In this document: piece by piece, positions 29,191 through 37,866 of the stretch | Numbering within the stretch: the first letter of the stretch is position 1 | How the letters are laid out: every line of letters starts with the position of its first letter | From: Streptomyces sp. CB02056 | Lineage (GTDB): Bacteria; Actinomycetota; Actinomycetes; Streptomycetales; Streptomycetaceae | Reading direction: 5' to 3' | DNA: 64,000 nt | Assembly (NCBI RefSeq): GCF_001905545.1 | Contig: NZ_LIPD01000007.1 | Coordinates: forward strand, 503,045-567,044 | Made by a program: the position numbers and the translations under genes | Notes under the pieces: generated by a model | What the model saw: only the letters and a program-made list of their open reading frames with translations | Databases searched by the model: none | What the model was told of the DNA's origin: nothing

Positions 29191-29206
29191 CGACTCCCCC
29201 GCTACG

Positions 29207-29244
29207 GTCGGCCCCTCGCTCTGGTGCTCAGGCGAGGGGCCGAC
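29207..29244. terminator. Terminator of the sdh operon
   Basis: A 12-bp perfect stem GTCGGCCCCTCG with its complement and a 14-nt loop, 17 bp after sdhB. Confidence 0.8.
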
Positions 29245-29367
29245 GCCGTTCTGGAACAGGGCGCGCGGCGGCGGTTCGCGCTACCCGTACGGGTGGTGGA
29301 TCGCCCGGGGCCGTGCTTCCTGACGGGGAATCGCGCTACGGTGGTGTCCGCTACGGAAGGACGGCAT

Positions 29368-29532
29368 ATGCCCGAGGTTCAGTCCTGTTCCGGTTGCGGC
29401 GGGTCCGGGGGGACCCAGAAGACCGAGGCCACGGTCGAACTGGACGAGGAAGGAAGCATGGTGCCCAGTGTCCACACCTTCTGGTCGCCCTGCGGCCGGT
29501 GCCACGGATCCGGAACGGTGATCGTCGGATGA
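29368..29532 (+). CDS. 54-aa DnaJ-type zinc-finger protein
   Basis: A small protein with two CxxCxGxG motifs, CSGCGGSGG at the N-terminus and CGRCHGSG at the C-terminus, separated by an acidic linker. This is half a DnaJ central zinc domain and should bind one Zn. ATG 29368 has GGAAGGA 8 nt upstream. Its TGA overlaps the next ATG. Function unknown; such mini-domains may bind unfolded protein or partners. Confidence 0.75.
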   Translation: MPEVQSCSGCGGSGGTQKTEATVELDEEGSMVPSVHTFWSPCGRCHGSGTVIVG

Positions 29533-29834
29533 GGTTCGTCTTCGAATGCGTCGAGTGCGGTGGGCACTACCTGCCGCCCGAGGAGATGGTGTACCCGGAC
29601 GGGCCGGCCTCGCCGGTCTGGTGCACCGCCTGCCAGAGCGCCAAGCGCGCGGCCGGCGTCCGGGAGGACCCGCTGCTCGCCCGGGTCGCGCTGGCCGCCG
29701 CCCGGGCCGCACTGGCCCGGCGGGCCGCGGAGGCGGCCGAGCAGCCCGCCCGCCCGGACGTCCGCCCGTCCCGCCCGCCGCGGTCCCGCCGGGCCCGCTC
29801 CGGCCCCGGCGTGCTGCGCGGCAAGCTGGGCTGA
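29529..29834 (+). CDS. Small zinc-ribbon protein
   Basis: A 101-aa protein with an N-terminal zinc ribbon, FECVECGGHY and VWCTACQ, about 25 residues apart. A helical Ala/Arg-rich stretch follows, then a very basic Pro/Arg tail that could contact nucleic acid. ATG overlaps the stop of the preceding zinc-finger gene (ATGA), so both are made together. No family recognised. Confidence 0.7.
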   Translation: MRFVFECVECGGHYLPPEEMVYPDGPASPVWCTACQSAKRAAGVREDPLLARVALAAARAALARRAAEAAEQPARPDVRPSRPPRSRRARSGPGVLRGKLG

Positions 29835-29908
29835 CGGCCCGCGGGACGACGGGTCGGCGGGACCAGGGCCGGGGCACACGAACCGACGGTGCGTCAGTTA
29901 TCCGCCAC

Positions 29909-29951
29909 GACAATGAACTTGTGCGGACCCGGGACGTGCTGGCACATTGTC
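29909..29951. promoter_or_regulatory. Inverted repeat upstream of the DUF6232-like gene
   Basis: GACAATG (29909-29915) and CATTGTC (29945-29951) form a perfect 7-bp dyad 29 bp apart in the 144-bp intergenic region, 28 bp before ATG 29979. It could be an operator; the pairing is too wide for a terminator. Confidence 0.35.
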
Positions 29952-29978
29952 CTCCCTCGCACGACAGTCTTGGGGGAC

Positions 29979-30668
29979 ATGGCCATGCAGCCGACCGATC
30001 CTTCCGATTCGACCCGGGCCGGACAGACCGGCTCCTTCCCGTTCGTTCCGCCGCCTCCGCCCGGCGGGCCGCCGACACCGGCCCCGTTCGGGCCGCCGCC
30101 GCCCACCACCCCGCCGCCGGCCTTCACGAGCGGTCCCGCCGGCACCCCGACCACCACCCGCGTCGCGGTCACCAACCGCATCCTCTGGATCGGGCAGGCC
30201 GCGTACCCGCTCGCCAACGTGGCCCGGGTCGGCACCTCCTTGATCGTGCCCGGCCGGCGCCGCGCGCTCCTGCGGCTGCTCGCCTTCGGCCTGGTCGTCT
30301 TCCTGCCGGTGCTCGTGATCGCGCAGGCCACCGACGGATCGTCCTCGGACTCCGGGTCCGGCACGCTGTTCCTCGTCGCGATGATCCTCGTGGCGCTCTA
30401 CTTCCTGATCTTCACCTGGCCGGTGCTGCGCCGGCCCGACCTGTACGTGCTGGCCGTGGACACGGCCGGCCCGCCGACCGCGGTGCTGGCCTGGCTCACC
30501 GCGGAGCCGGCGTTCGAGCTGCAGGCCACCATCACTCGCGCGATCGAGAACCCGCAGGCCGAGTTCCAGCAGATCGTCCAGACCATCAGCGTGGACCTGC
30601 GGCAGTACCAGTTCGGCGACAGCGTCAACATCTACGGCGGCCAGGGAAACACGGGAGTCAGCAAGTGA
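29979..30668 (+). CDS. DUF6232-like membrane protein with C-terminal Gly-rich motif
   Basis: A 229-aa protein. A Pro-rich disordered N-terminus (about 1-60) is followed by VAVTNRILWIGQAAYPLANVARVGT, which I take as DUF6232. Two membrane helices follow (about 91-113 and 127-148), then a cytoplasmic region that may read a stress signal. The last residues, FGDSVNIYGGQGNTGVSK, match the N-terminus of the next protein. Its TGA overlaps the next GTG, so the two are translationally coupled. Cellular role unknown. Confidence 0.7.
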   Translation: MAMQPTDPSDSTRAGQTGSFPFVPPPPPGGPPTPAPFGPPPPTTPPPAFTSGPAGTPTTTRVAVTNRILWIGQAAYPLANVARVGTSLIVPGRRRALLRLLAFGLVVFLPVLVIAQATDGSSSDSGSGTLFLVAMILVALYFLIFTWPVLRRPDLYVLAVDTAGPPTAVLAWLTAEPAFELQATITRAIENPQAEFQQIVQTISVDLRQYQFGDSVNIYGGQGNTGVSK

Positions 30669-31033
30669 ACGACAACGAGCGTCCGGACGTCCAGTACGGC
30701 GACCGCGTCACCATCCACGGCGGCAGCGGCAACGTCGGCATCCAGCACAACAACGGGGCGGCCGGCGACCAGGCGCTGCCGCCGGAGGTCGCCGCGCTGT
30801 TCGCCCGGCTCGCCGCCGTGGTCACCGACCTGGCCCGGGACGGGCGGCTCCACGAGGCGGACCGACAGAGCCTCGCCGAGGCCCTGCCGGTGCTGACCAG
30901 CCCCGCCGCCGAGGAGCCGAGGAGCCGGCGCAACACCCTGCTGCTGCTGGCCGGCCTGGCCCAGAGCGTCGGCGAGGCCGCCGCGCCCGCGCTGGGCCTG
31001 GCGAACCAGCTCCTGGCCCTGCTCAGCGGCTGA
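30665..31033 (+). CDS. Small soluble partner with shared GDxVxIxGGxGNxG motif
   Basis: A 122-aa protein. Residues 9-26 read VQYGDRVTIHGGSGNVGI, nearly copying the C-terminal tail of the upstream membrane protein. After that comes a helical region of about 90 residues (ALFARLAAVVTDLARDGRLHEADRQSLAEAL and a hydrophobic Leu/Ala-rich C-terminus). GTG 30665 overlaps the upstream stop. I infer homotypic contact between the two motifs; similar short Gly/Asn motifs in actinobacteria serve in assembly or amyloid-like signalling. Confidence 0.7.
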   Translation: MNDNERPDVQYGDRVTIHGGSGNVGIQHNNGAAGDQALPPEVAALFARLAAVVTDLARDGRLHEADRQSLAEALPVLTSPAAEEPRSRRNTLLLLAGLAQSVGEAAAPALGLANQLLALLSG

Positions 31034-31039
31034 CCGACC

Positions 31040-31075
31040 GGCCGGCGCCCACCCACTCGCGGGCGGGCGCCGGCC
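31040..31075. terminator. Bidirectional hairpin terminator
   Basis: An 11-bp perfect stem GGCCGGCGCCC with its complement and a 14-nt loop between convergent genes; its last base is the stop of the hydrolase on the minus strand. Confidence 0.75.
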
Positions 31076-32019
31076 TACGCCGTACCCCTTGCCCCCGTCT
31101 CCGCCGCCGTCTCGGTGAGGAAGCGTTCCACCAGCTCGGCGACGGTCTCCGGGGCGTCCTCGGGGCTGTAGTGGCCGACGCCGGGCAGTTCGACGGCCCG
31201 GCCGCGCGGGAACGCCTCGGCGAACAGGGGCAGGAAGTGCCGGGCGGCGAGGGTGCGGTCGGCCGCGCCCCAGAGCGCGAGCGCGGGCAGGGCGGCGAGC
31301 GCCGCGCGGGCCTCGGCGCCCGGGGTCTCGAAGGTGTGCGCCCCGGTGGCGAAGCCCTTCGCCCAGCCGATCGCCCCGGCGGCCTCCGCGGGGGACGGGA
31401 AGGCCGCGCCGTAGGCGGCCAGCCAGGTGTCGGTGATCAGGGCGTTGTTCTCGAAGCCGTTGAGCTTCAGGGTGCTGAGGACGGTGTGGCGGAGTTCGCC
31501 GAGGACGGCGTCCAGGCTGCCGTCGGCGTGCGCCCGGGCGATCCAGCCGAACCACGGGGACTCGGCCGCGTTGGCGGCGAGCGCCGCGCCGAGGCCGGGC
31601 TGGCCGAACGGCGTGGGCCCGTTGACGCTCACCACCCGGGCGATCAGCTCCGGGCGGCGGGCGGCCAGGCCCATGCCGACCGGCCCGCCGAAGTCGTGCA
31701 GGACCAGGGTGAGTTCGCGCAGGCCGAGGTCCAGGACGAGCGCCTCCAGGTTGTCGACGTGGTCCTGCAGCCAGTAGGTCCGGTCGGCCGGGGTGGCGCT
31801 CTTGCCGAAACCCATGTGGTCGGGGACGACCACCCGGTGGGTCGGGGCCAGGCGGCGGACCAGGTCGCGGAAGAGGTAGCCCCAGGTGGGTTCGCCGTGC
31901 AGGCAGAGCACCACGGGGCCGCTGCCCTCGTCCACGTAGTGCTGGCGGAAGCCGGCGGCGGTGCTGAAGTGCGGCCGGTACGGGAAGGTGCCGTCGAAGG
32001 TCTCGTGGGCGGCGATCAT
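31075..32019 (-). CDS. Haloalkane dehalogenase-like alpha/beta hydrolase
   Basis: A 314-aa hydrolase. HGEPTWGYLFRDL (about 41-53) is the DhlA-type oxyanion/halide motif, and VLHDFGG places an Asp (Asp109) rather than Ser as nucleophile, as in haloalkane dehalogenases and epoxide hydrolases. A cap domain follows, and GVGHYSPED near the end gives the His. It could dehalogenate a haloalkane or act on an epoxide. ATG 32019 (MIAAHETF) has GGAG 11 nt upstream. Confidence 0.85.
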   Translation of the reverse strand: MIAAHETFDGTFPYRPHFSTAAGFRQHYVDEGSGPVVLCLHGEPTWGYLFRDLVRRLAPTHRVVVPDHMGFGKSATPADRTYWLQDHVDNLEALVLDLGLRELTLVLHDFGGPVGMGLAARRPELIARVVSVNGPTPFGQPGLGAALAANAAESPWFGWIARAHADGSLDAVLGELRHTVLSTLKLNGFENNALITDTWLAAYGAAFPSPAEAAGAIGWAKGFATGAHTFETPGAEARAALAALPALALWGAADRTLAARHFLPLFAEAFPRGRAVELPGVGHYSPEDAPETVAELVERFLTETAAETGARGTA

Positions 32020-32050
32020 GGTCGGGCTCGCTCCAAGGTGGTAGCAACTT

Positions 32051-32085
32051 AAAACCGCAAGGCCGAGGCTAGGCCTTGCGGTTTT
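32051..32085. terminator. Strong intrinsic terminator or attenuator
   Basis: A perfect 14-bp stem AAAACCGCAAGGCC with its complement and a 7-nt loop, with T-runs on both strands; weaker complementarity continues outward to GGT/ACC. It ends the DUF2797 transcript, but it also sits 31 bp upstream of the hydrolase start codon on the same strand. Confidence 0.85.
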
Positions 32086-32124
32086 ATTACGCAACCATGC
32101 TGGTCGGAGCGGTCATTGGCGGTC

Positions 32125-33078
32125 TCAGAACAGCGCCTCCTGGGTGTCCGGCTCCGGCGGGCGCAGACGCTCCTGGAGGACCAGGCCCTCGGACCCGCGG
32201 CCGGTGACCGGGCTGAGCGTCCAGCCGGTGAGCAGCCGGCTGTCCAGCAGCAGCGGTCCGGAGCCGTCCGTCTGGTCCAGGAAGAGGTGCCGGCCCACCG
32301 GCGCGCGGAGCCGGCCCGCGAGCACCGCGCCGTCGGCCAGCCCGGCGATCTCCCGGTACGCCTCCGGGGCGCCGCCGGCCAGCCCGTAGCGCTCGACGTG
32401 GTCGACCACCGGCCGGTCGGCGAGCAGCTCCACGGCGTGGCCGTCCAGCAGCCGGTGCGCCCGGGCGCGGGCGTCGCCGAGCACCGTACGGCGGTACGGG
32501 ACGTCGCCGTGCGACCACCACTGCTCGGTCTTGATCCTGGACTTGTACCGCTCGCGGGCCAGGCCCGAGGCGGCGACGGTGAGTTCGGCGCGCCGGACCG
32601 CCGGCAGGGCGCCGCGGGCGGTGAACGCGTAGGCCAGCGCGCCCTGTTCGAGCAGCCGGCTGTCGCCGCGCTGCTCGGCGGTCAGGCCGACCTTGAGCAG
32701 GCCCTCGCCGAACCAGGCGAGGTAGAGCAGGTAGGTGCGGCCGTCGTCGAGGATCTGGTCCCGGGCGAGGGCGAGGCCGCGGTCCACGCTCTGGCAGGCC
32801 GGGCACTGCGTCGCGCCGCCGCCCGGGTCGATCACCGCGTGGTGCGGGCAGGGCGTGCACTCCGTCGCCCCGGCCAACCAGGCCCCCACGCAGCGGCGCG
32901 GGCCGCCCAGCAGCCAGCCGACCTCCACCCCCGGCGCCACGGCGCGCTCGTGCACCTGCGCGCCGCGCGCGGCCCCGAGCACGGCGCGGCCGTCCCGCCA
33001 GCTCAGGCCGGTGGAGACCCAGCCGGCGGGGCGGGCCCGGCGCTCGGGGGACTGCGGGGGCTGCGGGGGGATCGTCAC
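32125..33078 (-). CDS. DUF2797 domain protein
   Basis: A 317-aa protein with a Cys pattern CTPCPHHAVIDPGGGATQCPACQ (about 74-96) that should hold zinc, and the DUF2797 stretch LYLAWFGEGLLKVGLTAEQRGDSRLLEQGALAYAF, related to GIY-YIG-like folds in profile descriptions of this family. The function is unknown. It starts with GTG at 33078. It is common in actinobacteria, so this is probably a core gene. Confidence 0.8.
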   Translation of the reverse strand: MTIPPQPPQSPERRARPAGWVSTGLSWRDGRAVLGAARGAQVHERAVAPGVEVGWLLGGPRRCVGAWLAGATECTPCPHHAVIDPGGGATQCPACQSVDRGLALARDQILDDGRTYLLYLAWFGEGLLKVGLTAEQRGDSRLLEQGALAYAFTARGALPAVRRAELTVAASGLARERYKSRIKTEQWWSHGDVPYRRTVLGDARARAHRLLDGHAVELLADRPVVDHVERYGLAGGAPEAYREIAGLADGAVLAGRLRAPVGRHLFLDQTDGSGPLLLDSRLLTGWTLSPVTGRGSEGLVLQERLRPPEPDTQEALF

Positions 33079-33243
33079 GTTTCTCCTGGCCGTCGGTAGC
33101 CGACGAGACTACCCGGTGCCACCGACAGGCCGGGCGGCCCGGCGGAACCGCACCGGAAGCTCATTGACGTGACTCCGTCAAAGCAGTTAGCGTCCTTCCC
33201 AGTGCATCCCCCACGAACGATCCACTTCGGGAAGGGAACAACC

Positions 33244-33567
33244 ATGCGCATCCTCCAGCGTGCCGCGGCCGTCACCGGCTCGCTCGCCCTCGCGGCCTCG
33301 GGCCTCGTCCTCGCCGCCGCCGTGCCGGCCTCGGCCACCACCACCGGGCTGAGCTGCAACGCGCCGTCCTACTTCACCGGCAGCGGCGGCCACGCGGGCG
33401 CGTCGATCCGCTGCGTCGGCTCGGCCTTCACCGGCCGGATCGTCTGCTACAAGCCGGGCTACGGCAACTACACCCACTACGGCAACCGCGTCGAGTCCGG
33501 CGGCACCTCGACCACCTGGTGCGACCTCGGCGCGACGATCCAGAAGGCCGACGGCGTCCCCTCCTGA
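33244..33567 (+). CDS. Small secreted cysteine-containing protein
   Basis: A 107-aa exported protein. MRILQRAAAVTGSLALAASGLVLAAAVPASA is a clear Sec signal cut near residue 31. The mature 76 residues carry four Cys (two disulfides likely) and many Tyr/Gly/Ser. ATG 33244 has GGAAGGGA upstream. No family recognised; Streptomyces secretes many such small stable proteins. Confidence 0.78.
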   Translation: MRILQRAAAVTGSLALAASGLVLAAAVPASATTTGLSCNAPSYFTGSGGHAGASIRCVGSAFTGRIVCYKPGYGNYTHYGNRVESGGTSTTWCDLGATIQKADGVPS

Positions 33568-33594
33568 CCCCTCGGCAGCGCCACGCGGAAGACC

Positions 33595-33632
33595 GCGGGC
33601 CCGTCCGGCGACACACCGCCGGGCGGGCCCGC
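33595..33632. terminator. Hairpin terminator
   Basis: A 16-bp stem GCGGGCCCGTCCGGCG with its near-perfect complement (one mismatch) and a 6-nt loop, 28 bp after the secreted protein stop. Confidence 0.8.
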
Positions 33633-33799
33633 GCCCGCTCCCCCGGGCTCCACCGCCACTTCGCCACCCACACCCCGCTGGAGCCCTCGCCCCCGACCTC
33701 GGCGACTCCCCGGCTGCCTGCTCATCCGACCGCTCTCCACCGGATCTCCTGGATCGAGACTGACGGAGAGCAGGATCAACCCTCCACCACACCTTCCGC

Positions 33800-34445
33800 G
33801 GTCACCGGCCATTGGCCGCTGCTGCCGTCCGCCCGTCATCGACTCACCGGCCCTGGTCCCGCCCTCGCCCTCGCGCTCCGCCTCGCCCTCGACGCCCTGT
33901 CGGCCGCGCCAGCGGCCACGGACTGGATCCGGCCCGCCAGCCCACTCGACTGGAGGCACTGGGAGACCATCGAGCACCTCGCCGACGACCTTCTCGCCCG
34001 CGACGCCCGGCTCGGCCCGACACCGCCGCCGTGCGAGCAGTATGTGCCCTTCGCGGCGACCCGCCATGTCCCCGGCGACCCGAACAACTCCGTCCGCGTC
34101 GAAGCCGCCGATCGCGTCCCGGGACTGCTCGAAGTGCTCGACACTAGCGGCGGGTTGATGGCCGCCATGGTCCGGGTCGCCCCACCGGACACTCGCGCTT
34201 TCCACCCCTGGGACCTGACTGACTCTGTCGGCTTCGTGGCCATGAGCCTGGTCGAGACCCTGAACCACCTACACGACGTCACCCGAGGCCCTCGGCCTTC
34301 CCTGGACGCCGCCCGCCGACGTCTGCGAGCACACCGTGGCCCGGCTCTTCCCCGATGTCCCGGCCATCGGCGCCCCCCGACCTGCCCGGCGTCCCGCTGC
34401 GCACCGGCTGGCGCTGGTACGCCGACGCCCGGGCGCAACCTGCGG
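33800..34445 (+). pseudogene. Frameshifted DinB/maleylpyruvate-isomerase-like gene
   Basis: A mycothiol-dependent DinB-like protein is recognisable in three consecutive frames. Frame 1 gives LDWRHWETIEHLADDLLA through GFVAMSLVETLNHLHDVTRG. After one extra C at 34289-34291 the homology continues as GLPWTPPADVCEHTVARLFPDVP. After one extra C in the C6 run 34373-34378 it continues as PPDLPGVPLRTGWRWYADA. Removing both bases restores a domain of usual length. I cannot place the start codon; the limits are approximate. It is either a decayed gene or two assembly errors in C-runs. Confidence 0.7.
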
Positions 34446-34647
34446 GTGTTCAACGGTCGGCCGATGCGGGAGGTCGACCGAATCGACTTCCCGCACCGGT
34501 TCCCATTCGGCTTCCTTTCTACCCCCGGTCACACCGGACCGCCAGCAGCCCGTCCACCCCACCAGCCCGTTGCCTCGGCATGAGGCGACGCACTAATAAA
34601 AAGACCGGACCGGGGAACTAGACGATCGCCTTGAGGCAGCACATTCG

Positions 34648-37395
34648 TTACCAGAGCACCCTTGCACGCCCTTCGCTGTTGAATCCGAGACCATGTCGAT
34701 AGATTTCCGGCACCCAGTAGCGCCCGTCAGCTCCCTTGCTGAAAACCCCGAACTCGATCAGCAGATCCGCTTCCGCGACAGCCAGCTCGACCTGTTCCAG
34801 CTCGAACGGGACCAGAATCGAATGGCTGAGTCCCTGCATGTGCGTCAGGAGTCGGCCGATCTCCTTGTCCTCTTCCCCCACTGCAGTGATCTTGTTACTA
34901 CTGCATTCGAGCAGGGCCTTACGCATGGCAGTGGGAACGAGCACGCGATCGTCCACCGTGTCGTTGTACTGCTCCGAATTCTTGGCGGCCGTTGCGAGGA
35001 ACATGACTACATCACGCGCCTGCACCTGGCCCTTGAAGTCCCCGAGCGCCGCAGGTACCCACATGTGGGAACGCGCCTCACGAGACTTCGCGCTCCCCAT
35101 CTTCCAACCCCACAGCTGGATCAGGCCGTTGATCAGATCCTCCTCCGAGAGATCTGTGATCCCGGAGGGCGACACAGGTTCGGGCAGCGCTTCGGCGTGC
35201 GAGGCCACCCAAAGCGCGAGGCGCAACGCCTCCACCTTGCTCCAGTGCAAAGCGTAGTGAGCGTACCTGCCTAGGAGCTGCGCGTTGTTCTGCCGAACCG
35301 CACCGGTGACAAGGTCACGCCTGACGAACACCACGAGCCCGAAGGGCCGGCCTCGCAGCGAGCGGAGCCATCCCAGGACGTCGATCAGTAGCACTCGCAA
35401 TGCGGTGCGCTTCGTATCGTTGTCCAAGTTCTGCAGGAGGTCCTCGAGGCCGTCGACCACGAAGACCGCCTTGGCCTGCCGGCCGAGATCGATCAGGGCC
35501 TCTTCCGAGGTCCGCTGCTCGGATGGCTCCAGTCCGCAGGCCACGGCCAGACACTCCAGCCACAGGCTCCGCCAACCGAGTTCATCCAGGCCGTCCAACC
35601 TTCCCAGACCAGCTTTCAGCCGGTCCGGAATGCTTGATGCAGTGAGATTCCGTCGCGGCACGTCCCCGTACTTCGAGGCAAAGTCATCACGCAGGTCCTG
35701 CGGCTCAAAATCCCCGTACTCCAGATTCGCCGACTCCAGAACAGGAACAATGGGCGCCTCGACCGTGACGCCCCTGATCCCGGACTGCCCCGCGAAAGTC
35801 TGCCATGTCCGCGCCGCACACGCCTTCGCGTACATGAAGGTCTTTCCGGATCCCTTCGCCCCCACCACGAGAGCCTGCGGCAGCTCGGTCCGATGATCGG
35901 CGAGGAGACGACGAAGGGGTTCCGTCACGAGAAAGCCGCCGGCCGAGGAGAGCCCACTCTGCTCCGCATAGACGAGGTTCTCAGCGGTCCGAGCGAGGTT
36001 GCGCCGCAATTGACCGTATTCCACCTCCATCGCCCCGGGCTCAGGTTCGGTCGCGCTGCGGGGTACGGGGCTTGGGAGCAGGGATTCGAGTCCGTCGGCT
36101 ACTCCGCACGATGAGATCACCTCCAACACCGCGTCCCACGATGAGGGAAGCGCGAGAAGTTCCTCTCTGAAGGGGCTCAGCACCGGCCGGGCGAGCAGCG
36201 CGGCATCAACGGGTTCCGTCTCGTCTCCGTCGCCCCCCTCCGGAACGCGGAGCGCACCTCCCAGAGCTGCCGAGAGAGCGCTGCGCGCAGCTTCCGCCTG
36301 GACCGTGTGGGCATCCATCCGGTACTGGGTGACAATGACAGACGTCGCGGGGTCGACGCCTTGGACCGTAGGAGCCTTTCCACCGAGCTGTCGGATCATC
36401 AACTCGGTACCGACAAGGGACTGATGACTCAGCGTCGTGACGAAGACGCGCTGGACTCTCGGATCGAGAAGCACCGGGGCCGAGAGCTCGGAAGCGCCGG
36501 CCCTGAGGTCAATGACGACCGTGTCCACTCCGAGTCGCGCCCCCAGAGCTGCCAGGGCCTCCGTCACGAAGTACACGGACCTCCCGGGGGAAAGAAGGTC
36601 CGCCGGCTCGATTCGGGGCGGAGTCAGCGTCGCGCGACGGCTCGACGGCATGACCGTCAGAGTCCCGCCACTCGCATAGTGACCGGCCTGCTGATTGGGC
36701 AGGTACGCGGCTGCGATGTCGACCGCTGCCGCAGGATCGCCGTTGTCCCCTCCCTGCAGGAGGGTGATGAAGTCCTCGTAGGTGAAGTCGCACTGCCCAC
36801 CCTGCTCCTTGTGCATCCACGTGATGCCGGGAGCTTCCAGGTCGGCGTCGATCAGAAGGACCTTCCCACCGCTCCGCGCCAGCCTGTCCGCGACCGCAAC
36901 CGCGTGGACAGTGCGCCCGACACCTCCCTTGAACGAGTGGAACGCCATGAGCTGGACATCACCGGAATATCCCGGCACCTCGGGCCGCTGCAGGGGTTCA
37001 GCCAATTCACGCGTGATGTGCTTCTCCCGAAGCAATGGAACGCGCCGCCTCCCCGCACCACGTTGATCGGCGTCCACTGTGAGTTCGACCCGCAATCCGG
37101 TGAACTCAGTGCTCCGCGGGTCGTCGAGGCCGAGCAGCAGGTCGCCCTCGACCCACCCCGCCGACCCCGTGCCGAACGCCTGGTCCAGCCAGCGCTTCAC
37201 CGTCTCCGTATCGACCTTGGTGCTGGTGACCAGCTCCAGACAGTCCCACCAGCTGTCCGTGGCAACGAGCCAGTCGGGCCATTGTCCCGCCGCAGCCAAC
37301 CTCGCCAAATGCTCATCCACATTGACCCAGCTGAAGAGGTGATCAGGGGGAACGATTCCACTGTCCATGATCTCCAACTTTCCATGTTCTGCCAC
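34648..37395 (-). CDS. KGGVGR-variant P-loop ATPase with second P-loop domain (conflict-system type)
   Basis: A 915-aa protein. Residues 1-145 are a variable N-terminal domain. At 156-162 SFKGGVGRTVHAVAVADRLA is the deviant ParA/MinD Walker A with Arg in place of the usual Lys-Thr context (KGGVGRT), followed by LLIDADLEAPG (Asp183, Asp185) and VVIDLRAG. A second domain has canonical Walker A GAKGSGKT (512-519) and Walker B AVFVVDGLEDLL (Asp648), then a helical C-terminus. The GTG at 37395 has AGGGGG 8 nt upstream and lies 13 bp after the HEPN-like stop. Its base composition is clearly lower in GC than its neighbours. KGGVGR ATPases are known from predicted actinobacterial biological-conflict loci; biochemical role is inferred. 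Confidence 0.8.
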   Translation of the reverse strand: MAEHGKLEIMDSGIVPPDHLFSWVNVDEHLARLAAAGQWPDWLVATDSWWDCLELVTSTKVDTETVKRWLDQAFGTGSAGWVEGDLLLGLDDPRSTEFTGLRVELTVDADQRGAGRRRVPLLREKHITRELAEPLQRPEVPGYSGDVQLMAFHSFKGGVGRTVHAVAVADRLARSGGKVLLIDADLEAPGITWMHKEQGGQCDFTYEDFITLLQGGDNGDPAAAVDIAAAYLPNQQAGHYASGGTLTVMPSSRRATLTPPRIEPADLLSPGRSVYFVTEALAALGARLGVDTVVIDLRAGASELSAPVLLDPRVQRVFVTTLSHQSLVGTELMIRQLGGKAPTVQGVDPATSVIVTQYRMDAHTVQAEAARSALSAALGGALRVPEGGDGDETEPVDAALLARPVLSPFREELLALPSSWDAVLEVISSCGVADGLESLLPSPVPRSATEPEPGAMEVEYGQLRRNLARTAENLVYAEQSGLSSAGGFLVTEPLRRLLADHRTELPQALVVGAKGSGKTFMYAKACAARTWQTFAGQSGIRGVTVEAPIVPVLESANLEYGDFEPQDLRDDFASKYGDVPRRNLTASSIPDRLKAGLGRLDGLDELGWRSLWLECLAVACGLEPSEQRTSEEALIDLGRQAKAVFVVDGLEDLLQNLDNDTKRTALRVLLIDVLGWLRSLRGRPFGLVVFVRRDLVTGAVRQNNAQLLGRYAHYALHWSKVEALRLALWVASHAEALPEPVSPSGITDLSEEDLINGLIQLWGWKMGSAKSREARSHMWVPAALGDFKGQVQARDVVMFLATAAKNSEQYNDTVDDRVLVPTAMRKALLECSSNKITAVGEEDKEIGRLLTHMQGLSHSILVPFELEQVELAVAEADLLIEFGVFSKGADGRYWVPEIYRHGLGFNSEGRARVLW

Positions 37396-37408
37396 GAGTC
37401 GATCCCCC

Positions 37409-37834
37409 TCAGTCCTGCTCGCACCATGAGATGAGCTCATCCAAAAGATCGCGGGCCTTTTTCTCGTCCTCGACATGCAGTTTCACACCATAACGCCAAG
37501 CCTGGTGCAGTTCGGCCAGGGCCACGTTCACGCCCGGATTCCCTGCCGCGCGGCAGTTCTTCATCCCCTTCAGCGCAGCGCCAAGACGCGCCGGCATGCC
37601 TAGATCCCGGGCCAGCTTCCAGAGATCGTGCGTCGGCTCGAGGTACGACGTGTCCCTTAGACCCCGGCGTACCAGCACTCTCTCCTTGAGCGCGCACTCC
37701 GCCGCATAGAAGAGGAGAAGACAGGATGTGACCGTGTCCCCGCCGTCAGCCACCCTGCCCGCACTGACCCGCAACTGCCACCGTCGTTTGCGGAGCGCAG
37801 CCACCCCCACGTGAAGCACCATGGCGCACATCAT
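37409..37834 (-). CDS. HEPN-like small protein, putative RNase partner of the ATPase
   Basis: A 141-aa all-helical protein. CLLLFYAAECALKERVLVRRG and the following THDLWKLARDLGM are the layout of HEPN-domain proteins (YAxExxLKxxL...HDL). Near the C-terminus RYGVKLH gives R114-x5-H120, which fits the Rx4-6H catalytic signature of HEPN RNases. ATG 37834 is chosen because it follows an AT-rich promoter at 37877-37905; an in-frame ATG at 37921 would lie upstream of that -10. It is the first gene of the two-gene operon, 13 bp from the ATPase. The HEPN assignment is by eye. Confidence 0.62.
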   Translation of the reverse strand: MMCAMVLHVGVAALRKRRWQLRVSAGRVADGGDTVTSCLLLFYAAECALKERVLVRRGLRDTSYLEPTHDLWKLARDLGMPARLGAALKGMKNCRAAGNPGVNVALAELHQAWRYGVKLHVEDEKKARDLLDELISWCEQD

Positions 37835-37866
37835 GGCACTGCGGCTCGCTTGAGAGGCAGCGATGT

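Noticed and set aside
33519..34583. Single intact 354-aa protein in one frame
   Set aside because: Its start lies inside the secreted-protein gene, and DinB-like homology leaves this frame twice. A frameshifted gene explains it better.
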